A stretch of DNA of 64,000 nucleotides from Brachypodium distachyon (taxonomy: Eukaryota; Streptophyta; Magnoliopsida; Poales; Poaceae). The translations under genes and the position numbers were made by a program. The stretch lies in the NCBI RefSeq assembly GCF_000005505.3, contig NC_016133.3:42063237-42127236 (forward strand), read 5' to 3'. The notes below the pieces were generated by a model that saw only the letters and a list, made by a program, of their open reading frames with translations, made no database searches and was not told the DNA's origin. Shown one piece after another: positions 33,930-46,407 of the stretch (position 1 is the first letter of the stretch; the number at the start of each line of letters is the position of its first letter).

Positions 33930-36845
33930 TAGCAAAAGACCCGTGCGTTGCTACGGAACAACGGGAAATTGTATCAGAATGTCCAGTTAAATGTTGATGT
34001 GTTTCATGAGCACATATGTATACTTTGATCAAGTTTCTCTTTTGCACTTATCTTATTTCTATATCCCATGTAAAGAGAAAATGACACATGCTTAAGTTTT
34101 TTGTTCTCTACTTCCAGGTTATGACTGTTCTCACATACACCACACTTGAAAAGTCATGTGTGAGCGTCTTTCAATTTTTTTGCTGAATTCATAAAGTGAT
34201 TCTTAATATAATCATGAATAATGAAGAACATAGCAATGATAACGTTTATAACTTCCATCCGTCCAAGCCGCTCGATCCCCCGTGTGGTGATGATTTAATA
34301 GCAAGCAGCAGCAGCCATCACATAAAGCAAGCGACAGTATAAAATTTTGCTTAATGGATCCTTGCCCTGCTCTCCTATTACTCCTACTTCGTACTTTATT
34401 TCTCAAATCACTTCTCCCAAATTCTCTCGCTCTGACTATCCTCTCCATCCATCTTGAGCGCAACTCCTCTCCCCGTCCCGATTCATCCTGTCACTGAACA
34501 TCGCGCCACCATGCGCGGCCGCCCGCTTGTGCGCACCGCCTCTGCCCGTAGATTCCCGCCGCTCGTCTGCTCCCGCGCGCCGCCTGCTCCCGCGCGCCGC
34601 CCGGTACGCCTGTGCGCCGCCCGCCTACGCCCTCTCGTAGCCTTGTCCGCCCGTCCGCTGTGCCCGCGCGCCGCCCACCCATCGCGTCCGGCCACTGCTC
34701 GCCGTGCACCACTGCCCGTCGGGAGGGCCACCGATGGCTCGTGCCAACGCGGTCTCTGTTGCCTTGCGTGAGGCCACTGCCATCCCGGCCTCAGGCTCAT
34801 CCCATCGCCGTCCAAGTCACGCGGGGAGCCAACGGTGCGCACGAGCCGGTGGAGGCGGCGGTCGGGGCGCGCAATTGAGCCGCGGGTCTGTATCCTCCTT
34901 CCGCACACGGACCCCGCCGACGCGCACGAGCTAGTGGAGGACCAAGAGCGGCATGCTGGCGAGATCCGGATCGGACGGGGGGGGGGGTGAGATTCGTAGG
35001 AGAGGAGGAGAAATCTGTTGTTGTTTTTCTTTTTTGGGCGGTACATGATTTTTCTGCACTTGTCAATTGAACGTGTTTTTTTATGAAGTTTGCAACCATG
35101 GACTAATTTTGTCACGTTTCTGCCTTCAAAGCTATGGGTTTTCCATGTACACAAGAGCTAAAGCTACTTATGAGCTACTCCATCGATTTTAAATTGTTGT
35201 CGTGTGACAAAGATTTAGAATCGAAGGGAATACTAATTTACATGGATTTGTTGAAAAAAAAATACCAGAATGACGAGGTATTCGGGCCGGGAAAAACAAA
35301 CCCACGCCGTTGAGTTGGAGTTGTGGGGATGAGAACCGGTCCAGATCATAGAAATACTGCTCCAACTTAGACTAGGACAAATGCTTCCGAATTTATAAGT
35401 TCTGAAACTAGCAGATGTCCCCGTGCGTTGCTACGGAACCTTAAAATTGACCTGAAGACAACCTAACTATGAACCTCCAACGCGTCTGCTCCTCTTTGAG
35501 AAATTTCAAACACTGTCAACAGAATCATGGCTGACTATAAAATCCTGTGTGATATAAAATCAATTTTTCTTATACAACTATCAGGTGAACATACAACCAG
35601 ACAAGCAGTCAGGCATGCTGGTAATTTCGATGAACATCCACTCGTTGTACTTAATTATACTTAAGATATATATCTAATAAAATTATACTTAAGATATAGA
35701 CATGTCTTCCATTTGCTTTCCTTCCGGCCTTCCTCGCCATCGGTTTGTATCTTCGGTTTAATTTGTTCCATCGTATCTTGAGAAAAGATATATAGGTAAT
35801 GAATTTATTTCACAAACGTTACTTCCAAGCACAGCGCAGCTGCCAATTTCAATTACGTACCTTATTGCAGATGTAGACACAACCAACTATGTCCTTCACA
35901 CGTGTCCCTTTACTACACACTCTAGCTGTGCTCTTCCTCCCTTCCCATTCTTTGGCAAAATTTTTGTTTGTTTGTCGGCAACTAATGCATGTACAAATCC
36001 GATTGAGATCCAGTAGAGACCAGTGATCAGTTCCCTTGTATACTGAAGAAAAACATAGCAGTTGCAGTCAGAAATTTCAAAAAATTCAGAAAAAGGCGAG
36101 CAGACGGAAACGCTGCCGTTTCCTTCGCGAAGCAGCTCGTGCTTCTCAAGCCGCTGCCAATTCGAGGCAGCCGCTGCCGCCGACCGTCAGTCCATCACCG
36201 TCCTCCATTCGAAGCCGCGGCCACCGCCTACCCTTCTCCACCGCTACCGGGCGACCTGCTAGGAAGACGGTGGCGGCCTCCGTTCGGAGCAGCTGCCGCC
36301 TGCCCTTCCCCACTGCTGCCGCGTGACCTGCCAGGTAGCCGGTGGTGGCCTCCGTTCCGAGCAGCCCCCGCCTCCAGGCCAGGGCTGCCGCTGCCCGGCA
36401 CTATGCTGCCACGCCCCCTGCCGGCGTCACCACGCCATCCGCCGCGGCAGCTGATTCGGTCCGTTGGGACTACCAAGGTGAGAGAAACCCTTGTTTCATG
36501 TGCGAGCAACATGGTGCAGCCTGCAGGTGCGGGGGCGCTGACCGACGATCGACGGGATCGGACGGGGGAGGGCCATGGCTGTAGATCAAGGCCGTCGCCC
36601 CGCGTGCCGCCAAAGCCGATGGAGACGCCGGAGGTGCAACGTCCGCCATGGATGCGTCGGAGCAGATGCGCTTGAGAAGGGGATCGGAGAGTGGTGGGGC
36701 GTGAGAATTTTTTTAGTGGGGCTAAGGGGGTACGATCAGGCGGGCGGGCACGATGGCATATCTGGACGCACTGCGCGAGGCGAGGGAAGGAAAGCAACAA
36801 AAACGCGTGGCGAAGGAAATGGACCGTATTTTTTAGATAGGTATA
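33930..36845. other. two repeat-like stretches, each starting with a CGTGCGTTGCTACGG motif
   Basis: TAGCAAAAGACCCGTGCGTT... (33933) and TAGCAGATGTCCCCGTGCGT... (35414) share CCCGTGCGTTGCTACGGAAC. Each is followed by an AT-rich part and then a GC-rich block (34490-34990 and 36110-36700) with open frames on both strands but no recognisable protein. The second stretch fades into an A-rich tail with TAGATAGGTATAGATAAGG (36832-36850). A third copy of the motif opens the insertion at 46408. These look like members of one transposable family, class undetermined. Confidence 0.5.
35178..35230. mobile_element. very short Stowaway-like MITE, 53 bp
   Basis: CTCCATCGATTTTAAATTG and ATTTAGAATCGAAGGGAA are imperfect inverted ends, flanked by TA at 35176-35177 and 35231-35232. 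At 53 bp it is near the minimum size and probably an internally deleted member. Confidence 0.65.
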
Positions 36846-38820
36846 GATAAGGATAAAAAAAAGGATGAAATTTTTTAAGAGATAAAAATAGACTCTACGA
36901 GATAAAAAAAAGGGGAAGTTTGGAGGATCCATGAGAGAGTTTGCTAAAAAAAAAAGCGCGGAGTGATCTGTAGCATGGATACGTCCGATAAAAAATAAAT
37001 AAGGTTTCCCAAAGATTAAAGTGAAAAGGAGGTCATGTTCAGCGGTGTAAATCCGACCACCGCTTAATTCGACCACCGGTTAATAGGATCATACCGGACG
37101 GCCTGCCTTTCAGTTAACACGTCCGCTCTTCCGAAAGAAAAAGAAAAAAAAACGGTGACAATCCATTCCGTTGCGTTGCATAGCAAGCCGGCAGAACCGC
37201 GCGTCGCGCGCGGCGCAAGACAAGAGCAGAACCGGCCGAGACGACCCCTGCGGGAGGCTGCGAATCGAGAGAAGAAAAACCAAGCGCGGTTTGGCGTGGC
37301 TTTCCCGGTCCCTCATTGGACGGGAATGGAACGGAACCACGAATTAAACGCGGTGGAGCCGGACCGCAGAAAGTCAGCTGCTGGCTCGACCGGTGCGGCG
37401 CAGCGCACGGTCAGGGCGCGATCGATCGATCGTACGGACCAGTGGGCTGCAGAGGGTGGGTGCGGAGCGTGCAGGGAACAGGCAGTTGCAGTCGCAGCAG
37501 CCTCGGGCGGACCCGACACGGTTCGGTGCATTGCCTCAGGCCACCCAAGGCCCAAGGGCCACCGCCCCGCCGCCCGCCGAGGATCCCGCGCGGCTCCGGC
37601 TCCACGCACACGCAGATCTCTCTCCCGCTCGGCCCACCGGTAATGCAAAGAAAGATTCAGATGTCGGTTACTTTTAGTACTGAAATAATGAGTCATTGGT
37701 GTCCGTTCTCTGTGTGTGTGGAAAAAAAATTGTGAAAGTTTTTTTAACAGCTTATGGAAAAAACAAGTTTGTTGTTTTGTTTATTTTGTGTGTGTTAAAA
37801 GCACCGAAAATTGCCTCTTCCCATTTGCTTAGCGATCACAAACGTTCTTTTTCTTTAAGAAGCGTGGGTTGTGTATCAAGAGCACAATCACGTATAACCT
37901 GGCACATCACACAGGTTCATAAATGTTCATTTGATGAAAAATGTACAATTCTTTTGCAAGTTTTCTTTTACATTTATGACATGCTTGCATCACTTTATTG
38001 TGTTTGCTCTATCTCATACGCGATTTTTGCTCCAGGTAAGTGGACCCCGCACACAAGCATCTGTGTGAGGGGAGCACTTATGACGATGTATCATTACTTC
38101 GTACAAACTCTTACATCTATGTGCAACTTACCAAATGTAAAAAAGGACACAGATACATAACACGCGCATACCACATATAGCACCATTGATCCGATTCTAT
38201 TTGCGTACGGCCATTTGTTTTTCTTTGTTTCCACATTACTATGACAAAGGAGGTGATTGGCAGGCTTCTCATCACGAAACAACTTGCAAGTTGCAACTAA
38301 AACAGCCTGTGCGGGCGATCAGTTATGAATTCGCAGTGATTCCTCTGCCGACTACTCCACAGTTTGTGCAATTCTGCAGTTTAACACACGCGTGCACAGA
38401 CATAGACATAGACACAGACACAGACACATTGGTTAGATTTATATTGGAATACAATAATGGTTTTCCTTGTTCCAACGATATAATTCATTATCTTTTTTTC
38501 ATTACGCGGCAGCTTACCACGCTTGTCATATGCACAGCTGCGTACAAGGTCAGCATTGGCTTTTTTTTTTTGAACTTCACAACATTGCATCATTTACGTC
38601 GGTCGACATAAATGTTCCAGGTATGATATGGTTCAGAGGTTGCATTTATCTTCTGCGCGTTTAAAATGACGGCAGCATTCGTACCTTTCCGTTTCGGTTT
38701 GACCAACTTATCAGCCGTAAACGCAACCCACACACGCAAGTTTCTTAGATAAGCAAACACGACAGAAATAAATCCCGTGAGGACAAACACTTATGTTTAT
38801 GGCAACAGACATCATCCGTC
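36846..38820. other. intergenic, no gene recognised
   Basis: Contains overlapping open frames near 37155-37735 (GC-rich) and 37696-38160, none resembling a known protein. A hexanucleotide-like repeat (GACACA/GACATA) lies at about 38397-38428. Confidence 0.4.
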
Positions 38821-38825
38821 GTTCA

Positions 38826-39300
38826 TGTTGTTGGTTGATCTCGGCTTAGAACAAGTAAGATGGGATTAGGATAAGGATGGGGCCCACGAACCAACGTTCG
38901 TGGCCTTATCTCAACTAAACGCACCCTGATCGGGGGTGCCAAACCAATCGATGGTTCTGGTCCCCTGTCGTGCAATGCTATATAAGAAAGGGGGATCGGC
39001 AGCAAACATATAAAGAGATTGGTTCTCGTTTTGCTCACGTACTCTCGAAACCCTAACAAACCCAAACCAATCTAGGGAGCACTGACCACGACGGAAAGAC
39101 CCGAACTTGCTGCTCCCGTCCCGGGGCAGTGCAAGTGGCGGCCGGAAGGAAGGAGGAGCTTCACCAGAACACCTCCACCGACTACTTCCTCTACGGCATC
39201 GCCACTGCGTCAACTCTCCACCGACTCCACAGCAATGGCGTCCTCCTCCATCGCACGTATGAATCATCTTAATCTCTCTACTGTTAGTGCTCTTATTAGA
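38826..39300 (+). repeat. 5' LTR of the copia element
   Basis: Starts TGTTGTTGGTTGATCTCGGC and parallels 47884-48359 throughout, with a TATA box (TATATAAG, 38979-38986). The 5' LTR has an extra TTG/TGT at its start compared with the 3' LTR. The 3' boundary is approximate. TTATTAGAGCC just inside may be a decayed tRNA-Met primer binding site (normally TGGTATCAGAGCC). Confidence 0.85.
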
Positions 39301-40717
39301 GCCTAATTTTTTGGTTTATGGGTTAATCCGATTAGGGTTAATGTTGCTTAATTATTTTCTGTTAGTGCTAATCTTGCATGATTAAGGATTAATTAAGATT
39401 AGATTAACACTGTTAATGATGTAAATTTTCTAATCGGATTAATTTGCCGTGGGTAATTTTGGCTCACTCACGCATGTCGGTTAGCAAGAATTTTAGAAGG
39501 AGGGGAACCAAATCCAAATCCCTAGAATTTTTCCCCAATTTCCCCGAACTCTAGAACGCCAAATCAAAAGATTTCGGGATAAAATGTTGTACTAACCTCG
39601 GCGGGATCTTCTAATGGACGGGCCTTGTGGGGTCTTGGACTCCATAGACCGTCGCAGGAACCAAATGACCCGCCGCTGGCCGCCGGCCGCCATGAACGGG
39701 CCGTGGCGGCGCCTATCCTCTCCTCGGGGAGGAGCCGCATGGCAACTCCAGCATGCGAGGGCGCCCCCGCCGCCACCACGTCGCTCCGGCTCGTGGGAAC
39801 GACGCCGAGCTCGCCGGCATGTGGTCGGCCGGCCGCCGCGCCCCTCAAAATGCTCGCCACCCGAAGGGAAAACGGGCGCCGGAGTCCACGCTTGACAGAG
39901 GAGCCCGCGGGGTGTCGACCCACGCACGCTGCTCCGGTGAGCGCAGCCTCTGCGCCGTCGTTGCCGCCGGTCGTGAGCGCATCTCCATGGGCGTCGCCGC
40001 GCGAATCGGGAAGAACCGGATATGTTGGGTCGGGGAGAGGAGAAATGACGGCTAGGGTTTTCCAGGGGGAACGTTTTTGTTCCGTCGGAGGAATGCCTCA
40101 GCCGTTGGGTCTGCCCTCACGCAGGGCTCCTGATGGGCTTGCGGAAAGAGTTGGGCCAATTTTGGCCACGGGCTTCGGCCTAGGTTGAGATGGCCCACGC
40201 AGTTCCTTATGTATTCCGCTGCGCCCGCGTGGGAAATAAGTGGGCCGGCCCAATTTCGGCCAAAATGAGGTTTTATTGTTTTTTCTTTAATTCCAGTGCA
40301 TTTACCCTATAAGATGTTCTTTTAATATGTTTTGCACTGTTAATTGATGGAAAATGGCCCAAAATTTTTCTTGCTGACACAAATTGGACATTTAATTATT
40401 TTGAATGAGGTTGAACCAACGAGATGCTTCATTTGGAATATTTTATTTGTCCTATGATGTTTACCTTTTAGGCATCAATTAATGATTAAAATACTAATGT
40501 ATATTCTTGATGTCTAATTTGGTAAAATTTTGGCACTAAAATTAATTCTGACCAACGTTGTTTTAATTTATGAGCTGCCACATTTTGTTTGCTACAATTC
40601 TTTGTCTTTTCTGCCCAACGGTGATATGACTTAGAATTGTATACTCTTGCATGTTTATAAATCTACCAACGTAAATTTTTAATCATGCAATTTAACTTAT
40701 GATTTTCTTATGTTATA
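39301..40717 (+). other. long leader of the copia element with a GC-rich island
   Basis: About 1.4 kb separate the 5' LTR from gag. 39600-40060 is strongly GC-rich against an AT-rich background and has open frames on both strands with no recognisable product. It may be untranslated leader or captured DNA. Confidence 0.5.
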
Positions 40718-40980
40718 ATGACAGCCGCTACATTGATGCGTTATGACAACATTGAGGTACTAACGGGGAGCAACTTTCAGAATTGGAAGTCCCATGTCAA
40801 AATGAGTTTGGGGTCAATGGACTCGATTATGCTCTCAGGGAAGAGAAACCTAAGCCTCCAGCTACTGGAGTTGCCAGGTTTGATGCTTATGAATAAAGCT
40901 GGAGAAGTGTGACAATTCAAATCATGTCGCCTTTCTTGTTATGAAAACTTCAATCTCCCCTGATATCATCGGGGCTCTCC

Positions 40981-42680
40981 TGTTGGAAATATGCCCTAGA
41001 GGCAATAATAAATTTGTTATTATCATATTTCATTGTTCTTGATAAATGTTTATTGCCCATGCTATAATTGTATTGATTGGAAACTCAAATACATGTGTGG
41101 ATAAATAAACAAATACCGTGTCCCTAATACGCCTCTACTAGATTAGCTCGTTGATTAAAGATGGTTAAGGTTTCCTAACCATAGACATGTGTTGTCATTT
41201 AATAACGAGATCATATCATTAGGAGAATGATGTGATGGACAGACCCAAACCTAAACATAGCTTTTGATCGTGTCACTTAAGTTTAAGTTGCTTATGTTTT
41301 ATTATGTCAAGTATTATTTCTTTAGAACATGAGATCATGCCACTCCCTAGTACCGGAAGAATACTTTGTGGGCATCAACCGTCATCTCGTAACTGGGTGA
41401 TCATAAAGGTGTTTTTCAGGTATCCCAGAAGGTGCTTGTTGGGTTGTATGGATCAAGACTGGGATTTGTCACTCCTTGTGACGGAGAGATATCTCTGGGC
41501 CCTCTCGGTAATATAACATCCTAATGAGCTTGCAAGCATGCGACTAATGTGTTTAGTTGCGGGGGTATTATATTACGGAACGAGTAAAGAGAACTTGCCG
41601 GTAACGAGATTAAACTAGGTATGGCGATACCGACGATCAAATCTCGGGCAAGTAATATATCGCGAGACAAAGAGAATTGGATACTGGATTAATTGAATCC
41701 TCGACATAGTGGTTCAACCGATGAGATCTTCGTGGAATATGTGGGAACTATTATGGACATCCAGGTCCCGCTATTGGTTATTGATATTTGATCATGTCCA
41801 CATGTTCTCGAACCCGTAGGGTCACACACTTAACGTTTCATGTTGCTTGGGTTAGATGAGATAAATGATGATGATATCGAATTATGATTCGGAGTCTTGG
41901 ATGGGATCCTAGACGCAACGAGGAGCTCCGGAATGTTCCGGAGATAAAGATTTATATATGGAAAGTTGTTTTCAGGGTTCTGGAAAGTTTGGAATATTTC
42001 CCGGTTTTGACCGGAAAGCTTCTAGAAGGTTCCGGAGGGATCCGGAGGGTTCCACCTTGAGGCCCACCTATCCCTGGGCTAAATGGGCCTGTGAGGGAGC
42101 ACCCTGGCCTTAATGGGCCGAGGGGCTAGCCCACAGGGCCCATGCGGCCAGGAGGAGAGTCCTGGCCGCGGGAGAGTCCTGGCCGCCGGAGAGTCCTGGC
42201 CACGGGATAGTCCTGGCCGGCCACGCCTCCTCTACCCCTATATAAATAGAAGGGGGGGGGGGCAAGGGAGAGAGACACCCCAAGCTTTCAGTTGGATCTC
42301 TCTCCCCTGAGCCCTCCTCTCCTCCTCTTCTCACGCGCACGGCGTAGCCCTGTCCGTGAGAATATTCACCATAGTCACCACGCCGTCGTGCTGCCGGGAT
42401 CTCGTCTACCTCTCCCTCTCGCTTGCTGGATCGAGGAAGGAGGAGACAACGTGAAGCTGAACGTGTGGATACCAAGGAGGTGCTGTCCGTTCGGCACTGA
42501 GATTAATCTCATTGAAAGTTCCACTACACCAACAACGATCTCGTGATCGTAACGCTTAGCGGTCTACGAGGGTATGGTGTTCATGATCCCTCTTGTTACA
42601 TACATCTAGTATATATATTCTTGGGTTTTCTTCCGCACTTCTCGTAGGAAATTTTTGTTTCCTATGCAACGAACCTAACA
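40981..42680 (+). mobile_element. Angela/BARE-1-like solo LTR, 1.7 kb
   Basis: Runs from TGTTGGAAATATGCCCTAGA to GCAACGAACCTAACA with TG...CA ends. The 5-bp target duplication TCTCC lies at 40976-40980 and again at 42681-42685. The opening sequence and AATAATAAATTTG resemble LTRs of Triticeae BARE-1/Angela elements. There is no internal region or second LTR, so it is a product of LTR-LTR recombination after insertion into the gag of the older copia element. A TATA box (CCTATATAAATAG) lies at about 42236-42249. An open frame at 41304-41516 is not meaningful. Confidence 0.93.
42150..42222 (+). repeat. four imperfect 17-18-bp tandem repeats in the solo LTR
   Basis: The unit GAGAGTCCTGGCCGCGG, with small changes (GCCGCCG, GCCACGG, GATAGTCC), is repeated four times just upstream of the TATA box of the LTR, where enhancer repeats are often found in plant retrotransposons. 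Confidence 0.85.
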
Positions 42681-45600
42681 TCTCCCCGACAAGGGCACTG
42701 CTAAAGAATTTCTTAAAGTAGTTGAAGAACAATTCAAAAGTTCGGAAAAGGTATATTCTCGAGAGCTTCTTGGCAAGCTTCTTGAGAAGTATGTGATTGA
42801 AGGAAATGTAAGAGGCCATATCTTGAGGATGGTGAATGCGACTTCCAAGCTTAAGGCTTTGGAGTTTGTTCTTAATGAACATATCCTAATCCTCTTGATA
42901 TTAGAGTCTCTCCCTCCAGAATTTGATCAGTTCAAGATCAATTACGATTTCCTGAAAGAAAAATGGTCGCTCGCGGAGATGACTCCTCGAGTTGTTGAGG
43001 AGGAACAGAGGATCATGAAACAGGCAAAGGACCAGGCTTTTCATGTTGGCTCTTCCAAGAGAAAGCATGACGGCCAGGCATCTTCTTCAAAGGCCCCAAA
43101 GAAGCAGTTCATTCAAAATGATACTCAAGCTGCTCCAAAGGGCAAGGGCCATGCTGCCAGCACCTCTGCTGGAGATGTGAAGAATGCTTTCCATTTTTGC
43201 AAGGAGATAGCCCATTTCCGGAAGAATTGCCATGGATTCCTCAAGTGGATGTTAAAGAGAGGTAATGATGAAATTACTTTCGTTGATGAATCATTGTATG
43301 TTGATTTTTCTCAAAATACATGGTGGATTGACTTAGGTGCAACCATTCATGTTGCAAACTCCTTGCAGGGATTAAGTTTGATCCGTACCATAAAGGCAAG
43401 AACAAGAAGCATTAAATTCGTCAATGGGAAGGAAGCCGATGTTGAAGCCGTGGGGACTCTCACATTGGAGCTACACAGCGGCTTTCATCTACATTTGAAT
43501 AATGTCCTTTATGTACCTACATTAAGTAGGAATTTAATTTAAGTTTCTTGCTTCGACGATATTTCTATTGCATGTTTGTTTGTAAATCAACGATGCGTTA
43601 TCAAATATTGTAATAATGACGTTGGCCTCGGTGTCAGACGAGGCAAATTATATATGTTAATGCTTAATTCTTTGGTTAATGTTTTAAATGTGAATGATGT
43701 TAGTTTTGAATGATGAATGTAATGCTAAGAAGAAATGGAGAAACACAAGTACTTCTTCAAAATTGTGGCATCGTCGCTTAGGCCACATTTCGAGGGGGAG
43801 AATGGAATGCCTTATTAAAAATGAAATTCTTCTCCCATTAGACTTCTCAGATGCAGACAAGTGTATTGACTGCATTAAAGGAAAATATGAAAAAACGATT
43901 AAGAAGGGAGCTACAAGAGCCTCATGGGTCCTCGAATTAATTCATACTGACATATGCGGACCCTTAAGCTGAGAACGGGATTGTTGCCCAATATTCAATG
44001 CCTGGTGAACCTCAGCAAAATGGTGTGGCTGAGCGTCGCAAGGGCACACTCATGGATATGGTGTGAAATATGCTCACTCATGCAAGTTTGCCAGTTAGCC
44101 TATGGATGGAGGCTTTAAAGACAACTGCGCACATATTAAATCTCGCTCCAACAAAGTCAACACCGAACACACCTGAGATGTGGACGGGAAAGAAGCCGAG
44201 TTTGAACTATCTGTGTGTGGGGGGCTGCCCTGCAGAAGCAAGAATTTTCAATCCACAACTTCAGAAATTAGATCCAAAAACGATAAGTTGCCATTTTATT
44301 GGATACCCTCATATTGGAAAGGGATACCGTTTTTATTGTCCGGGTCACACCACTAAATTTGTAGAGACCCGACAAGCGGTATTTTTTGAGGATAATGAAG
44401 TCACGGAAATAAGGGAAATTAATCTTGAGGAGAAACGGGTATGTGTCCCATCCCCGGCCATCCAAGAGATTTATTTCCCAATACGAAATATTAACGTGAC
44501 ACGGAATGTTGAACCTGAGGTTCGTCGCTCAGGCGCTCAACCAAATGGAGATCCTGAAACAGAAGAAGGTCCCCAGCCAACTGGAGACCAAGAAAATGAG
44601 GATCCTCAATCAGAAAATGATCCTCCACCATCACCTCCTGTGAGAAGATCACAACGTGAAAGAAAGAAGGCCATCCCAGATGATTATGTCACTTTTATGA
44701 GTGATGATATAAATGATGTTGGAAAGGTGGAGGACCCATCCTCATATAAGGAGGCGATCAAAAGCGAAAACTCGTCTAAGTGGGTAACTGCCATGGAGGA
44801 AGAGTTGAAATCTATGGACACAAATAATGTTTGGGACTTGGTAGAAATTCCCAATGGAGCTAAATGGGTAGGCTGCAAGTGGGTCTACAAAACTAAATAT
44901 GACTCCAAAGGGAATGTCGAAAGATTTAAAGCAAAGTTTGTCGCAAAAGGGTTTACATAGCGAGAGGGAATCGATTACAACGAGACTTTTTCTCCTGTGT
45001 CATCCAAAGATTCTTTTAGAATCATTATGGCATTAGTGGCTCATAATGATCTAGAGCTACATCAAATTGACGTTAAAACGGCATTCCTAAATGGTGGTTT
45101 AAATGAAGATGTATACATGACTCAACCGGAAGGTTTTGTGGTGGAAGGGAAAGAACATTTAGCATGTCGTCTGAAGAAGTCAATCTATGGCTTGAATCAA
45201 GCTTCAAGACAATGGTACCTCAAGTTCGATAAGATTATCAGAACTTTAGGTTTTACGGAAAATGTTGTGGACAACTGCATATACGTCAAATTTAAAGACA
45301 GTCGCTTCACAAATTTAGTCCTACATGTGGATGACATATTGTTGGCATGTAGCGATAAGGATATGCTATATGAAACCAAGAATTTTTTGTCATCTAATTT
45401 TGATATGAAAGATCTCGGTGAAGTCTCATATGCCCTTGGCATTGAGATTCATCGAGATAGGTCTAAATGCACATTAGAACTATCACAGAAAGCATACTTT
45501 GAGAGGGTACTGAAGAAATACAATATGCACAAGTGCTCCTCCTCACCTGCTCCTGTAGTCAAGGGCGATAAGTTTGGGACATTCAATGCCCCATAAACCA

Positions 45601-45969
45601 AATTGAAACTGATCAAATGAAGCATGCTCCTTACACTTCAGCTGTCGGAAGCATTATGTATGCACAAGTATGTACACGCCCTGACTTATCTTATGTTACC
45701 GGGATGCTTGGCAGATACCAATCGAATTCAGGACCAGACCACTGGAAGGCCGCAAAGAAAGTCTTGCGTTATATGCAAGGTACTAAATATTACATGCTAA
45801 CGTATCGAAAATCTGATAACCTGGAAGTTGTTGGTTATTCAGATGTTGATTTTGCCGGGTGTGTGGATACTAAGAAATCCACGTCAGGTTATATATTCAC
45901 ACTCGCTGGGGGAGCCATATCGTGGAAAAGCTCCAAGCAAACTTTGACTGCTTCATCTACGATGCAAGC

Positions 45970-46033
45970 GGAATTTGTAGCATGTTTGGAGGCCACTGGG
46001 TGGAATTTGTAGCATGTTTGGAGGCCACTGGGC
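45970..46033 (+). repeat. 32-bp tandem duplication within the RNase H region
   Basis: GGAATTTGTAGCATGTTTGG plus the following 11 bases occur at 45970 and again at 46002, a period of 32 bp. Because 32 is not a multiple of three the reading frame changes here, and the protein match (EFVACLEATG) appears twice in different frames. Confidence 0.95.
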
Positions 46034-46407
46034 AGGCTGTATGGCTAAAGAGTTTTATTCCCGGACTTAAAGTGGTAGCCAGCATTTCTAAACCACTGGC
46101 GTTGTACTGTGATAATGAACCCGCGGTTTTCTATACAAGTAACAACAAGTCAAGTGCTGCTGCCAAGCACATTGACATAAAGTATCATGTTGTGAAAGAT
46201 AGAATCCATGATCAAACCATTGATGTCAAGCATATCAGCACCACTCATATGCTTGCGGATTCACCACCCAGTATTTTTTGTGATCATGTTGCCGGCATGG
46301 GACTACTGGAAGCTTAATGATCCTGGAAATTTAAGGGACCAATAAAGGGAACCACTCCCAATAAGAAAAATGTTATCTTTTGAAACAGGCTGCTATACTA
46401 TAAGTAT

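Larger units (their letters stand above)
40718..46317 (+). pseudogene. copia gag-pol remnant (gag, protease, integrase, RT, RNase H)
   Basis: Gag begins at ATG 40718 (MTAATLMRYDNIEVLTGSNF), is cut at 40980 by the solo LTR and resumes at 42686 (KGTAKEFLKVVEEQFKSSEK). The zinc knuckle is degraded (HFCKEIAHFRKNC, first Cys lost). Protease has WWIDLGATIHV, with DSG changed to DLG. Integrase keeps WHRRLGH...CIDC (43764-43880) and HTDICGP but then jumps at about 43970 to PQQNGVAERRKGTL, so the catalytic core with the second Asp is missing. RT has HVDDIL at about 45325. RNase H has DFAGCVDTKKSTSGYIF. Stops at 44064-44066 and 44958-44960, a frameshift near 45577-45596 and the 32-bp duplication at 45970-46033 break the frame. 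Confidence 0.9.

Noticed and set aside
36139..36675. 178-codon open frame, with a minus-strand open frame (36228-37076) overlapping it
   Set aside because: Pro/Ser/Arg-rich repeats of low complexity in the GC block of a transposon-like stretch; no domain.
39564..40188. Gene-like GC island in the copia leader
   Set aside because: Open on both strands and without recognisable motifs; more likely leader or captured DNA than a gene.
40981..42680. Coding sequence within the solo LTR (e.g. 41304-41516)
   Set aside because: It lies entirely inside a defined LTR and does not resemble any retrotransposon protein.
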